From positions 1-64,000 of the forward strand of contig CAMBEI010000005.1 in assembly GCA_945865645.1 (NCBI GenBank): a stretch of DNA of 64,000 nt, read 5' to 3'. This stretch comes from Chitinophaga pinensis. GTDB lineage: Bacteria > Bacteroidota > Bacteroidia > Chitinophagales > Chitinophagaceae. Below are positions 10,584-20,051 of this stretch, piece by piece (position 1 is the first letter of the stretch; each line of letters opens with the position of its first letter). The notes beneath the pieces were generated by a model. That model was not told where the DNA came from. It saw only the letters and a list, made by a program, of their open reading frames with translations, and did not search any database. A program made the translations under genes and the position numbers.

Positions 10584-11603
10584 TCAAGCTTCTGATAAAC
10601 GACATTCGTTAAGATATACGACTAGGGTGTGTGTTACGCCACATTTTAATGCAAAATTATTTTTTTGATGACCTACTGGAAAATCAAAGCAAACGGGATA
10701 ATTATACTCCATTACTTTCTCTAGTACAATTTCTACTATTGTTTTTCCAAATTCTTCACCCGCATCATCTGGTTTTATTTTAAATCCGCCGATAATTAAT
10801 CCTTTTAATTTATCTAATTTTCCACTTCGTTTTAAATTCCAAAACATACGATCAATGCTATATAAATATTCACCAGTATCTTCTACAAATAAAATTTTAT
10901 CCATGGTATGAATATCTGATTCACTGCCTGCTAAAGATTCTAAAGTTTTTAAATTACCTCCAACTAATTCGCCGGTGCAAGTGCCGGTCTTATTATTTTC
11001 ATTTGGGGTAAATAAATATTTCATTCTTTGGCCTGTTAAACATTGGTTTATAGATTCAATAGTTTCTTTTTGAATAGTTTCAGCTTTACCCCAATCGGAT
11101 GGAAAACTGTTGCACATTTTTGAATGGATTGTTGCAATCCGATGTTTTTTATTAACATGCGAATGAAAAACAGTAGCATCACTAAAGCCGATAAGCCATT
11201 TAGGGTTGTTGCAAAATTTTTTAAAATTCAGTTTATCGAGTATTCTAATACCACCATATCCGCCTCTTGCAAACAAAATGGCTTTAATCATTTTATTATC
11301 TAGCATTTGTTGTAGGTCTTTTAGTCTTTCTTCATCGGTGCCGCCATAAGTAAAATCTTTTTTTTCTATTGTTTCACCAACCCAACTAGCAAAGCCCCAT
11401 TCCTGTATTTTAATAAGTGCGGGTTGAATATCTGCTATAGATATAAAGCCTGCAGGACAGGATATACCTATTCTATCACCTTGTTTTAAATAAGGCGGTT
11501 TAAAAGTCGGGTTATCTGGCTCAATAATTGTTTTACCCTTTGCCACCTCGCTAAATGTAGCTGCTAGGGGGATAATTGACGAAATAAAATTTTTACGTTT
11601 CAT
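10584..11603 (-). CDS. LD-carboxypeptidase (S66 family), exported paralogue
   Basis: PPYLKQGDRIGISCPAGFIS, ILFARGGYGGIRILDKLN, WLIGFSDATVFHSH; N-terminal signal-like segment. Confidence 0.87.
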   Translation of the reverse strand: MKRKNFISSIIPLAATFSEVAKGKTIIEPDNPTFKPPYLKQGDRIGISCPAGFISIADIQPALIKIQEWGFASWVGETIEKKDFTYGGTDEERLKDLQQMLDNKMIKAILFARGGYGGIRILDKLNFKKFCNNPKWLIGFSDATVFHSHVNKKHRIATIHSKMCNSFPSDWGKAETIQKETIESINQCLTGQRMKYLFTPNENNKTGTCTGELVGGNLKTLESLAGSESDIHTMDKILFVEDTGEYLYSIDRMFWNLKRSGKLDKLKGLIIGGFKIKPDDAGEEFGKTIVEIVLEKVMEYNYPVCFDFPVGHQKNNFALKCGVTHTLVVYLNECRLSEA

Positions 11604-11727
11604 GTTTTTTATTGATTTTGGCTATATAAAACTCTCCAATTATGTCACTTTTAGTTGTTTTAAACTAGTTTATTGCTTCTTTCGTTGGTTGAATTTACTC
11701 AAATTTCGGTATTGACTGCTGATTAGG

Positions 11728-11735
11728 TATTTTTG
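11728..11735 (+). promoter_or_regulatory. Bacteroidota -7-type promoter element upstream of metG
   Basis: TATTTTTG matches TAnnTTTG, 7 nt before the metG ATG; no clear -33 element. Confidence 0.4.
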
Positions 11736-11742
11736 CACTGCA

Positions 11743-13881
11743 ATGAATAAACCTAAAAGATATTTAATTACCTCGGCACTGCCATATGCAAATGGACCTA
11801 AACACATTGGGCACCTAGCAGGAGCTTATTTACCAGCCGATATTTATGTGCGTTATCTGCGTTCTAAAAAAGAAGATGTCGTGTATGTTTGTGGCAGTGA
11901 TGAACATGGTGCAGCCATTACTATACAGGCCATGAAGGAAAAAACAACGCCAAGAGAAATTGTAGATAAATATCACGCTATGCTTAAGCGAAATATGGCT
12001 GATTTGGGTATTTCTTTTGATATCTATGACCGTACTTCTTCGCCCTTGCATCACGAAACCGCAAAGGAGTTTTTTACTACATTAAATAATAGAGGCGATT
12101 TAGAACAAAAAGAAACAGAACAATATTATGATGACGAAGCAAAAAGTTTTTTAGCTGATCGTTATATTATTGGTACTTGCCCAATTTGTGCCAATAAAAA
12201 TGCATATGGTGATCAGTGTGAAAAATGCGGTACATCTTTAAGTCCAGAACAGCTGATAAATCCACGCAGTACTTTAAGCGGGAATGCTCCAATAAAAAAA
12301 TTAACAACACATTGGTTTCTACCACTGGATAAACACGAGTCGTTTTTAAGAGAATGGATTTTAACTGAACATAAATTAGATTGGAAAGTAAATGTTTTGG
12401 GCCAGTGTAAAAGTTGGATGGACTTAGGTTTGCAGCCAAGGGCCGTAACTAGAGATTTGAATTGGGGAGTTCCTTTGCCATTAAATGTTACAGGATGCGA
12501 AGGAAAAGTTTTATATGTTTGGTTTGATGCGCCCATTGGATATATTAGCGCAACAAAACAGTGGGCACTAGATAATAATAAAGATTGGCGACCCTATTGG
12601 CAAGACAAGGATACCAAGCTAGTTCATTTTATTGGCAAGGATAATATTGTTTTTCATGCAATAATTTTTCCTGTAATGTTAAAATTGTATGGGAATATTT
12701 TACCTAACAATGTGCCCAGTAATGAGTTTATGAATTTAGAAGGGGATAAGATGAGTACTAGCCGCGGATGGAGTATTGAAATGGATGATTACATCAATGA
12801 TTTTGTAAAAAAAGATAATGGTAGCGATCAAATGGTAGATGCGTTGAGATATTACTTAACTCAAATAGCACCCGAAACCAAAGACAGTGAATTTACTTGG
12901 AAAGGTTTTCAAGATGCTGTGAACAGCGAGCTGGTCGCCATATTTGGTAATTTTGTAAACAGGGCACTTGTACTCATGCATAAATTGTGTGATGGCAAAG
13001 TTCCTCCATTACACCTAGATATTTTGGATGATGTAGATAAAAAAATGTTTGAAGATATTAAAAATACCAAAATAAATATTGAAAACTTAATAGAAGGATA
13101 TAAGTTTAGGGATGCGTTGTATGAAGTGATTGATTTGTCAAGAAAGGGAAATAAATATATGCAAGATAAGCAACCTTGGATTCTTGCAAAAACTATGGAA
13201 ACTAATCCAGCAGTTCAAAAATCAATTGACAATTGTTTGCATATTTGTTTGCAATTAACGGCTAATCTGGCGGTGTTTATTAACCCTTTTTTACCCTTTA
13301 CTGCAAAAAAAATATGTCACTTAATAAAGGTGGTAGATAAAATACTTGATTGGGAAAATGCAGGTAAGCCTAAACTGGTAAGCGTTGGCTATTCTTTAAG
13401 GCCGCCGGAATTGTTATTCCGAAAAATTGAAGATGAAGAAGTACAAGAACAAGTTGATAAATTAAATGCTAAAAAATTAAGGATGGAAAATGAACAAAAG
13501 TTAACTGCAGCAAATACTACAGCTATTTCTTCATCGCAAGTGGCGGAGGCGAAGTTGGAGATTCAGTTTGACGATTTTACAAAAATTGATTTAAAAGTAG
13601 GGACGATACTTATGGCTGAAAAAATTGAAAAATCGGACAAGCTTTTAAAATTAGAAGTAGATCTTGGGTATGAAAAAAGAACTATTGTAAGTGGAATAGC
13701 TTTGCATTTTGATGCAGAAGATATCATAGGTAAACAAGTAGTGGTGGTGGTTAATCTGGCGCCCCGAAAAATGAGAGGTATCGAAAGCCAAGGCATGATA
13801 CTTATGGCAGAAGATAAAGTTGGAAAATTACATTTTGTAAAACCAGATACGATGATTGATGCAGGAAGTAGCGTAAGCTAA
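11743..13881 (+). CDS. metG: Methionyl-tRNA synthetase with C-terminal tRNA-binding (EMAP-like) domain
   Basis: TSALPYANGPKHIGHLAGAYLPADIYVRYLR; KMSTSRG; C-terminal DFTKIDLKVGTI domain. Confidence 0.97.
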   Translation: MNKPKRYLITSALPYANGPKHIGHLAGAYLPADIYVRYLRSKKEDVVYVCGSDEHGAAITIQAMKEKTTPREIVDKYHAMLKRNMADLGISFDIYDRTSSPLHHETAKEFFTTLNNRGDLEQKETEQYYDDEAKSFLADRYIIGTCPICANKNAYGDQCEKCGTSLSPEQLINPRSTLSGNAPIKKLTTHWFLPLDKHESFLREWILTEHKLDWKVNVLGQCKSWMDLGLQPRAVTRDLNWGVPLPLNVTGCEGKVLYVWFDAPIGYISATKQWALDNNKDWRPYWQDKDTKLVHFIGKDNIVFHAIIFPVMLKLYGNILPNNVPSNEFMNLEGDKMSTSRGWSIEMDDYINDFVKKDNGSDQMVDALRYYLTQIAPETKDSEFTWKGFQDAVNSELVAIFGNFVNRALVLMHKLCDGKVPPLHLDILDDVDKKMFEDIKNTKINIENLIEGYKFRDALYEVIDLSRKGNKYMQDKQPWILAKTMETNPAVQKSIDNCLHICLQLTANLAVFINPFLPFTAKKICHLIKVVDKILDWENAGKPKLVSVGYSLRPPELLFRKIEDEEVQEQVDKLNAKKLRMENEQKLTAANTTAISSSQVAEAKLEIQFDDFTKIDLKVGTILMAEKIEKSDKLLKLEVDLGYEKRTIVSGIALHFDAEDIIGKQVVVVVNLAPRKMRGIESQGMILMAEDKVGKLHFVKPDTMIDAGSSVS

Positions 13882-13968
13882 TGCACTGATATTGGATTGC
13901 TTTTGTTAGTGTTTTAAAGCAATTTTTATTTGTTTGTATTTTTAATTATTGAAACTAAAATTTAAATT

Positions 13969-15075
13969 ATGGGTACTAAAAATTTATTTCTCGTTTTATT
14001 CCTTGTAATGGCGATGCCTGTATTTGCTCAGGATGCCGACATGTCTTTAATTCCTTATCGTAAGGGTGATTTATGGGGTTATGCAAGTCCGGATAAAAAT
14101 ATTGTTATTACCCCAGAATATGAAGAAGCTAATTTCTTTTATGAAGGATTTGCTTGTGTAAAAAAAGGAGGAAAATACGGGTATATTAAAAAAAATGGAC
14201 AAGTGGCGATACCATTTAAATTTATTACAGCCAAGCCATTTCGTACTGGATATATTGAGGCTGCTCCTAATGTAAAAAAAACAGATACGCTTTTAAATGC
14301 TCAAAAAACGATATTGTTTGCAGGGGCTTCACTAAAAGCGGATGGCTATGAGATTTGTATAAATACAAGAGGCGAAAAAATTCCTAAATGTCCTGCAATA
14401 AATGAAAATACTGATCAGGATTTAAAAAAATCCGATATCGTTACCACGGTATCTAATTATAGCACTATTCAAAAAAGCGATCTCTTTGATAAGATTATGG
14501 GAGATTATAAAATGCCAGGAGCAGAGGGGTCTTATTATATCGCTATTAGAAATAATAACTATGGAGTTTTTAATAACAAGTTTGAAGTTATTGTGCCTTT
14601 TGAATATAAAATTATTGAGAAATTTAAAATTGGCATCATGTTCTATCTGCTTACAGAAAAAGACGGATTAAAGGGGTTATTATTCGGCAACGGATCTCCA
14701 TATATGGCAGAAGAAAATACACAACTTATTTGTGTAGAGGCAATTGATGGGCATAGCTATTTCGTTTTTACAAAAGAAGGTAAAACAGGAATACGAAATA
14801 CTAAATACATGAATGTAGCACAAGCTATTTATACAAATATTACTTACGATGATAATGGCGGATTTGTTTTAACAGGTAATGATAATTCTAAAGGTTTTTA
14901 TTTTTTAAACAATAATTTATTAGAACCCAAATATGCTGATCTAAAAGTGATAAAGGGGGGCGAGTATGTGATGGTAAAATCACAAACTGTAAAATCAACA
15001 CAGTCTGGCAAGCTAATACAGCCTGGAAGATGGGGCTATGTAAATAATAATTACATAGAATTTTTCGAAGATTGA
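13969..15075 (+). CDS. Secreted WG-repeat protein
   Basis: Signal peptide; WGYASPDKNIVITPEYEEA, KYGYIKKNGQVAIPFKF repeats. Confidence 0.7.
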   Translation: MGTKNLFLVLFLVMAMPVFAQDADMSLIPYRKGDLWGYASPDKNIVITPEYEEANFFYEGFACVKKGGKYGYIKKNGQVAIPFKFITAKPFRTGYIEAAPNVKKTDTLLNAQKTILFAGASLKADGYEICINTRGEKIPKCPAINENTDQDLKKSDIVTTVSNYSTIQKSDLFDKIMGDYKMPGAEGSYYIAIRNNNYGVFNNKFEVIVPFEYKIIEKFKIGIMFYLLTEKDGLKGLLFGNGSPYMAEENTQLICVEAIDGHSYFVFTKEGKTGIRNTKYMNVAQAIYTNITYDDNGGFVLTGNDNSKGFYFLNNNLLEPKYADLKVIKGGEYVMVKSQTVKSTQSGKLIQPGRWGYVNNNYIEFFED

Positions 15076-15098
15076 AAATCATTGCATAAAGAATTATT

Positions 15099-15127
15099 AA
15101 AGAAGGCTCATTTACTGAGCCTTCTTT
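15099..15127 (+). terminator. Rho-independent-like terminator after the WG-repeat gene
   Basis: AAAGAAGGCTCA-TTTAC-TGAGCCTTCTTT, perfect 12-bp stem. Confidence 0.8.
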
Positions 15128-15470
15128 ATTTAACAGAGTTACTGTTGTAATTCGATATTGTTTTTTGCAGAAAAGCCTGAATTCGGTTAGTTAAGCTATG
15201 CAGAATCAGTGATGAGTTTTTATCGGGTTATTATTTTCAATGCAGTTTTCTTGATCACTACTTTTCTCAGTACCCAGTTTTAACCTGGGTAGATAAAGCT
15301 CCATTCAGCTTGATAAACTTCCTGTTTCAAAAGAAGATAGCTGCTGATAAATCAATTTTTATCGTACTAAAACCATAGCAGTATTGGCTTTTTGTTTTTA
15401 TTTCCCCTTTAAATACAAATGTCTTAATTTCGATTTTTCAAATAGTTGTTTAACTAACTAATTTCAGATT

Positions 15471-17852
15471 ATGTCAAAAAGAATCATAAAAAAAGTAGCC
15501 GTTCTGGGCAGTGGTGTAATGGGCAGCCGTATTGCCTGTCATTTTGCAGGAGTAGGATTGAAGGTGTTATTGCTGGATATACAGCCCAAGGATTTAGCTG
15601 CAGATGCAAAGCCGGCAGAAAAAAATAAAATTGTAAACGATGCACTTACTGCGGCCATCAAATCAAACCCATCGCCAGTTTATAATAAAGACGTGCTTAA
15701 AAAAATTACCACGGGCAATTTTACCGACAATATGAAAGATATTGCTGACTGCGACTGGGTGATTGAAGTGGTGGTGGAAAGGCTGGATATTAAACAACTG
15801 GTTTTTACGGATGTTGAAAAATACCGCAAGCCAGGTACATTGATCACATCCAATACATCGGGTATTCCCATACACATGATGACCGAAGGGCGGAGCGATG
15901 ATTTTAAAAAACATTTTTGCGGTACACACTTTTTTAATCCGCCAAGATATTTGCGCCTGCTGGAAATTATTCCAACACCGCATACCGATCCGGAAGTAGT
16001 TGATTTTTTAATGAACTATGGTGATCTTACATTGGGTAAAACAACCGTTTTATGTAAAGACACACCTGCTTTTATAGCCAACCGTGTTGGCGTTTTTGGT
16101 ATGATGGCCATTATGAATGTCATGGAAAAACTGGGATTGTCGATTGATGAAATTGATGCACTGACAGGCCCTGTTGTTGGCCGTCCTAAATCTGCAACCT
16201 TCCGTACTGCAGATGTGGTGGGCATTGATACACTTGTAAAGGTTGCAAAAGGTGTTGCCGATAATTGCCCCGATGATGAAGCCAGGGAAGTGTTTACCAT
16301 TCCTGCCTGGTTAAATAAGATGGTAGAGAATAACTGGCTGGGAGATAAAACCGGACAGGGCTTCTTTAAGAAAACCAAATCAGATTCGGGAGAAAAAGAA
16401 ATTCTTACACTGAATTTGCAAGCCATGGAATATGGCGCAAGACAAAAACCAAAATTTGCAACTTTAGAAGCAGCCAAACCGATTGAAGATTTAAAAACAA
16501 GGATAAAAGCTTTGTGTGCCGGTACAGATAAGGCTGGTGAATTTTACCGCCAGTTTCATTACAACCTCTTCTCTTATATTTCTCACCGCATTCCTGAGAT
16601 CAGTGATGAACTGTACCGTGTTGATGACGGTATGATGGCTGGCTTTGGCTGGGAGATTGGCGCTTTTGAAAGTTGGGATGTGCTGGGTGTTGCAAAAACT
16701 GCTGAAGCAATGAAAGCAGCCGGCCATAAAATTGCGCCCTGGGTTGATGAAATGATTGCAAGCGGTGCAACATCTTTTTATAAAGTAGAGAACGGAAAAC
16801 GGTTGTGTTATGATGTAAGCAGCAAAGCTTATAAAACCATGCCAGGCGCCGATGCATTTATTGTAATGAAGAATTTTGAAAATGAAACCGTTTGGAAAAA
16901 TTCAGCATGCCGCACCTATCATTTGGGTAATGATGTTTTAGGACTGGAGTGGTACACAAAAATGGGTAGCATTGGGGGCGAAGTGCTTGAAGGTATTCAA
17001 CGTTCCATTGCACTGGCAGAAGATAAATACAAGGGATTGGTTATAGCCAATGAAGGATCAAACTTTAGCGCCGGTGCTAATGTAGCCATGATATTTATGA
17101 TGGCGATTGAGCAGGATTATGATGAAATTGAAATGGCAATCCGCCAGTTTCAAAATACAATGATGAGGGTGCGTTACTCAGGTATACCGGTTGTGGTTGC
17201 ACCACACGGACTTGCATTGGGCGGTGCCTGTGAAATGAGTTTGCATGCCGATAAAGTTATTGCTGCTGCCGAAACATACACCGGATTGGTAGAGGTTGGT
17301 ATTGGTGTTATTCCTGGTGGTGGAGGCACCAAAGAATTTGTTTTACGTGCTGCCGATGAAGTACACAGCGGCGAACCCGAAACTATTCCTTTGCAAAACC
17401 GTTTCTTAACCATTGCCACGGCAAAAGTTGCCACATCGGCACACGAAGGATATGACTTGGGCATTTACAGAAAAGGAAATGACATAGTATGTTTGAACCA
17501 GGGAAGAAGAATTGCAGAAGCCAAACAGGCGGTTATTGAATTGTATGACGATGGGTATGTAATGCCGGTGCAGCGTACAGATATAAAAGTATTGGGCCGC
17601 TCCATGCTGGGTGCCATGCATGCCGGTATTAATGGCATGTGGCATGGTAAATATGCAACCGATCATGATGTAACAGTGGGCAAAAAGCTGGCTTATGTAA
17701 TGTGCGGTGGCGACTTAAGTGAACCTACTTTGGTAAGCGAGCAATATTTGCTTGATCTAGAAAGAGAAACATTTTTAAGCTTAACCGGGGAGAAAAAAAC
17801 ATTAGAGAGAATTCAAAGTATATTAAAAAATGGAAAGCCATTACGAAATTAA
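15471..17852 (+). CDS. 3-hydroxyacyl-CoA dehydrogenase / enoyl-CoA hydratase (FadB/FadJ-like)
   Basis: KKVAVLGSGVMGSRIACHFAGVGL (Rossmann), CGTHFFNPPRYLRLLEIIP, C-terminal crotonase-like segment (ANEGSNFSAGANVAMIF, PHGLALGGACE, VGIGVIPGGGGTKEF). Confidence 0.92.
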   Translation: MSKRIIKKVAVLGSGVMGSRIACHFAGVGLKVLLLDIQPKDLAADAKPAEKNKIVNDALTAAIKSNPSPVYNKDVLKKITTGNFTDNMKDIADCDWVIEVVVERLDIKQLVFTDVEKYRKPGTLITSNTSGIPIHMMTEGRSDDFKKHFCGTHFFNPPRYLRLLEIIPTPHTDPEVVDFLMNYGDLTLGKTTVLCKDTPAFIANRVGVFGMMAIMNVMEKLGLSIDEIDALTGPVVGRPKSATFRTADVVGIDTLVKVAKGVADNCPDDEAREVFTIPAWLNKMVENNWLGDKTGQGFFKKTKSDSGEKEILTLNLQAMEYGARQKPKFATLEAAKPIEDLKTRIKALCAGTDKAGEFYRQFHYNLFSYISHRIPEISDELYRVDDGMMAGFGWEIGAFESWDVLGVAKTAEAMKAAGHKIAPWVDEMIASGATSFYKVENGKRLCYDVSSKAYKTMPGADAFIVMKNFENETVWKNSACRTYHLGNDVLGLEWYTKMGSIGGEVLEGIQRSIALAEDKYKGLVIANEGSNFSAGANVAMIFMMAIEQDYDEIEMAIRQFQNTMMRVRYSGIPVVVAPHGLALGGACEMSLHADKVIAAAETYTGLVEVGIGVIPGGGGTKEFVLRAADEVHSGEPETIPLQNRFLTIATAKVATSAHEGYDLGIYRKGNDIVCLNQGRRIAEAKQAVIELYDDGYVMPVQRTDIKVLGRSMLGAMHAGINGMWHGKYATDHDVTVGKKLAYVMCGGDLSEPTLVSEQYLLDLERETFLSLTGEKKTLERIQSILKNGKPLRN

Positions 17853-18253
17853 ATAACATTGTATAATAATTTTGTAAAGCATCCTAAATTTTCAGGGGTG
17901 TTTTTTTATTTGGATTTTTAAATAGCGTTTACCTCATAGGGATTGCAAATTTTGCACTGTTAGCTTTCGGGAAGAAGTGATGATAATTTCTACTGTTCAC
18001 AATTTTTACTCAATCCTTGTTGATATTAACTATTGAGTCGTCATTAAATGATTTAGGTCCGGGCACATCTATACTACAAGCTAACAGATTATTTTATACA
18101 GTATTTAAAATAAAATTAGCAAAGTAAAATTTGGTAGATAAAAAAATGGTTCATAATTATTTTTTTAGGTACAAACTTTTTTATCTTAATCATTACATAA
18201 TTTAACTGCAGCAGAAATAACATAAAACTGATATTGTGTATCAAAATTAAATT

Positions 18254-18261
18254 TAACTTTG
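18254..18261 (+). promoter_or_regulatory. Bacteroidota -7-type promoter element upstream of the ABC operon
   Basis: TAACTTTG matches TAnnTTTG, 22 nt before ATG 18284. Confidence 0.35.
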
Positions 18262-18283
18262 GGTTTAATATATTTATCTAACT

Positions 18284-19201
18284 ATGGTGATACTATGTAT
18301 TGAAAATCTAACAAAAAATTATAAAGCAGTTAAAGCGTTGGATAGTGTTAGTTTTTCTGTGCCTGCAAAAACAGTTTTTGGCATTTTGGGTCCAAATGGC
18401 AGTGGGAAAACTACTTTGCTTGGCATTGTAATGGATGTGATAAAAGCTTCGGGGGGCACTTATAACTGGGCAGGTAATTCAGGCGAGGCTAATGATTTTA
18501 GGAAGAAAATTGGTACTCTTTTGGAAACTCCCAATTTTTATCATTATCTCTCTGCTGAAAAAAATTTACAGATTGCAGCCAAAATTAAAGGACGTGGGGA
18601 AGCTGATATAGAAAAGGTTTTAAAAATTGTAAATCTTTACGAGCGCAAGAATTCTAAATTTAATACTTTTTCACTCGGCATGAAACAGCGATTGGCCATT
18701 GCATCAGCGTTATTAGGTGATCCTGATATTTTAGTCTTTGATGAACCTACAAATGGGTTGGATCCCGCTGGTATTGCAGAGATTAGGGAGTTGATAAAAA
18801 AATTATATATAGGTGGAAAAACGATTATTATGGCAAGCCATATATTAGATGAGGTGGAAAAAGTTTGTACCCATGTTGCCATTATTCAAAAAGGTATTCT
18901 AAAATCAGTTGGCTCTGTTTCAGATTTGATGAATCTCTCGACAGTTAGTACAAACATTTTAATTGAGCTAAGTGCTACAGATAACACTGCATTAAAAAAC
19001 ATACTGCAGCAATTGGATGGTGTACTCTCTATAACAGCATTTGGCAATGACTTGCATATAAATTGTATAGAAAGTATTACTGGAGAAAAACTTAATCGTT
19101 TTTGTTTTGAAAACGGCATTTCACTTAATAAATTACATGTAAAACGGACAACATTAGAAACAAGATTTTTGGAAATCACTGGAAAACAAAGTGACAAGTA
19201 A
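18284..19201 (+). CDS. ABC transporter ATP-binding protein
   Basis: GPNGSGKTTLLG Walker A, FSLGMKQRLAIASALLGDPDILVFDEPTNGLDP. Confidence 0.9.
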   Translation: MVILCIENLTKNYKAVKALDSVSFSVPAKTVFGILGPNGSGKTTLLGIVMDVIKASGGTYNWAGNSGEANDFRKKIGTLLETPNFYHYLSAEKNLQIAAKIKGRGEADIEKVLKIVNLYERKNSKFNTFSLGMKQRLAIASALLGDPDILVFDEPTNGLDPAGIAEIRELIKKLYIGGKTIIMASHILDEVEKVCTHVAIIQKGILKSVGSVSDLMNLSTVSTNILIELSATDNTALKNILQQLDGVLSITAFGNDLHINCIESITGEKLNRFCFENGISLNKLHVKRTTLETRFLEITGKQSDK

Positions 19202-19225
19202 TTCTTTTTTAAATATTTTTATAAA

Positions 19226-20050
19226 ATGATTAATCTTTTAAAAATAGAGTGGCTTAAAATAAAAAGCTATACCGGGTTTATCTTGCTAGCGTCTTTTTTT
19301 GCAGTAGGCGTTGTTGCATCAAATTATATTGTTTATATTTTTAAAAGGAATGTGCTAGATCAAGTTGAAGCATCAAAATTAATATTTTCTGGTTCTCCGT
19401 TTGATTTTGAGATGGTATGGAAAACGGTAACCTATTACAGCAGTTATTTTTTAATCCTGCCTGCTTTGTTACTGGTTATTTTGATGGCAAACGAATTTAA
19501 TTATAAAACACATCGGCAAAATATTATAGATGGGTTGAGTAGATACGATTTTTTGAAAGTTAAACTGGCTATTGCATTGGTATTTGCACTTGGCAGTACA
19601 TTAATTGTGATTATTACTGCATTGGTATTTGGCGCAACATCAGGGTCTTCATTTTCTGTAAATGGATTTGAAAATGTAGGATACTTTTTTTTAAAGGCCT
19701 CTACCTATAATATTATTGCCATACTAATTGCTTTACTAACTAAAAAGTCTGGGGTTGCTATAGCACTTTTTTTTATTTATACTATATTTGAAAATGGCGT
19801 GTCGTTATTATTATTTTTTTTAGCCGTAAAAATAAAGAAAGACAATCACCATGATTTTGGAAATTTGGGTAATTATTTACCCATGAATGCATCCGACGGG
19901 TTGTTAACATCACCATTTGATCAATTCTCTGGGATGACCAGAGATATAATACCTTCAGACAATAATAAACTAGTGCTTGCGTGTGCAATAGTTTATATTA
20001 TTATATTTTATTATTGGAGTAAAATAAAAATGATGCGTTCTGATCTTTAA
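19226..20050 (+). CDS. ABC-2 type transporter permease
   Basis: Multi-TM ORF directly downstream of the ATPase; NEFNYKTHRQNIIDGLSR motif. Confidence 0.75.
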   Translation: MINLLKIEWLKIKSYTGFILLASFFAVGVVASNYIVYIFKRNVLDQVEASKLIFSGSPFDFEMVWKTVTYYSSYFLILPALLLVILMANEFNYKTHRQNIIDGLSRYDFLKVKLAIALVFALGSTLIVIITALVFGATSGSSFSVNGFENVGYFFLKASTYNIIAILIALLTKKSGVAIALFFIYTIFENGVSLLLFFLAVKIKKDNHHDFGNLGNYLPMNASDGLLTSPFDQFSGMTRDIIPSDNNKLVLACAIVYIIIFYYWSKIKMMRSDL

Positions 20051-20051
20051 T

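Noticed and set aside
16016-16477. Long antisense ORFs inside fadB-like gene (16016-16477, 15663-15983, 17174-17464 and similar)
   Set aside because: Fully overlap a strongly supported coding gene in the opposite strand; explained by its higher-G/C codon composition.
17870-17906. Possible terminator after fadB (GCATCCT...AGGGGTGT)
   Set aside because: Stem is imperfect, with a bulge and wobble pairs; too weak to list.
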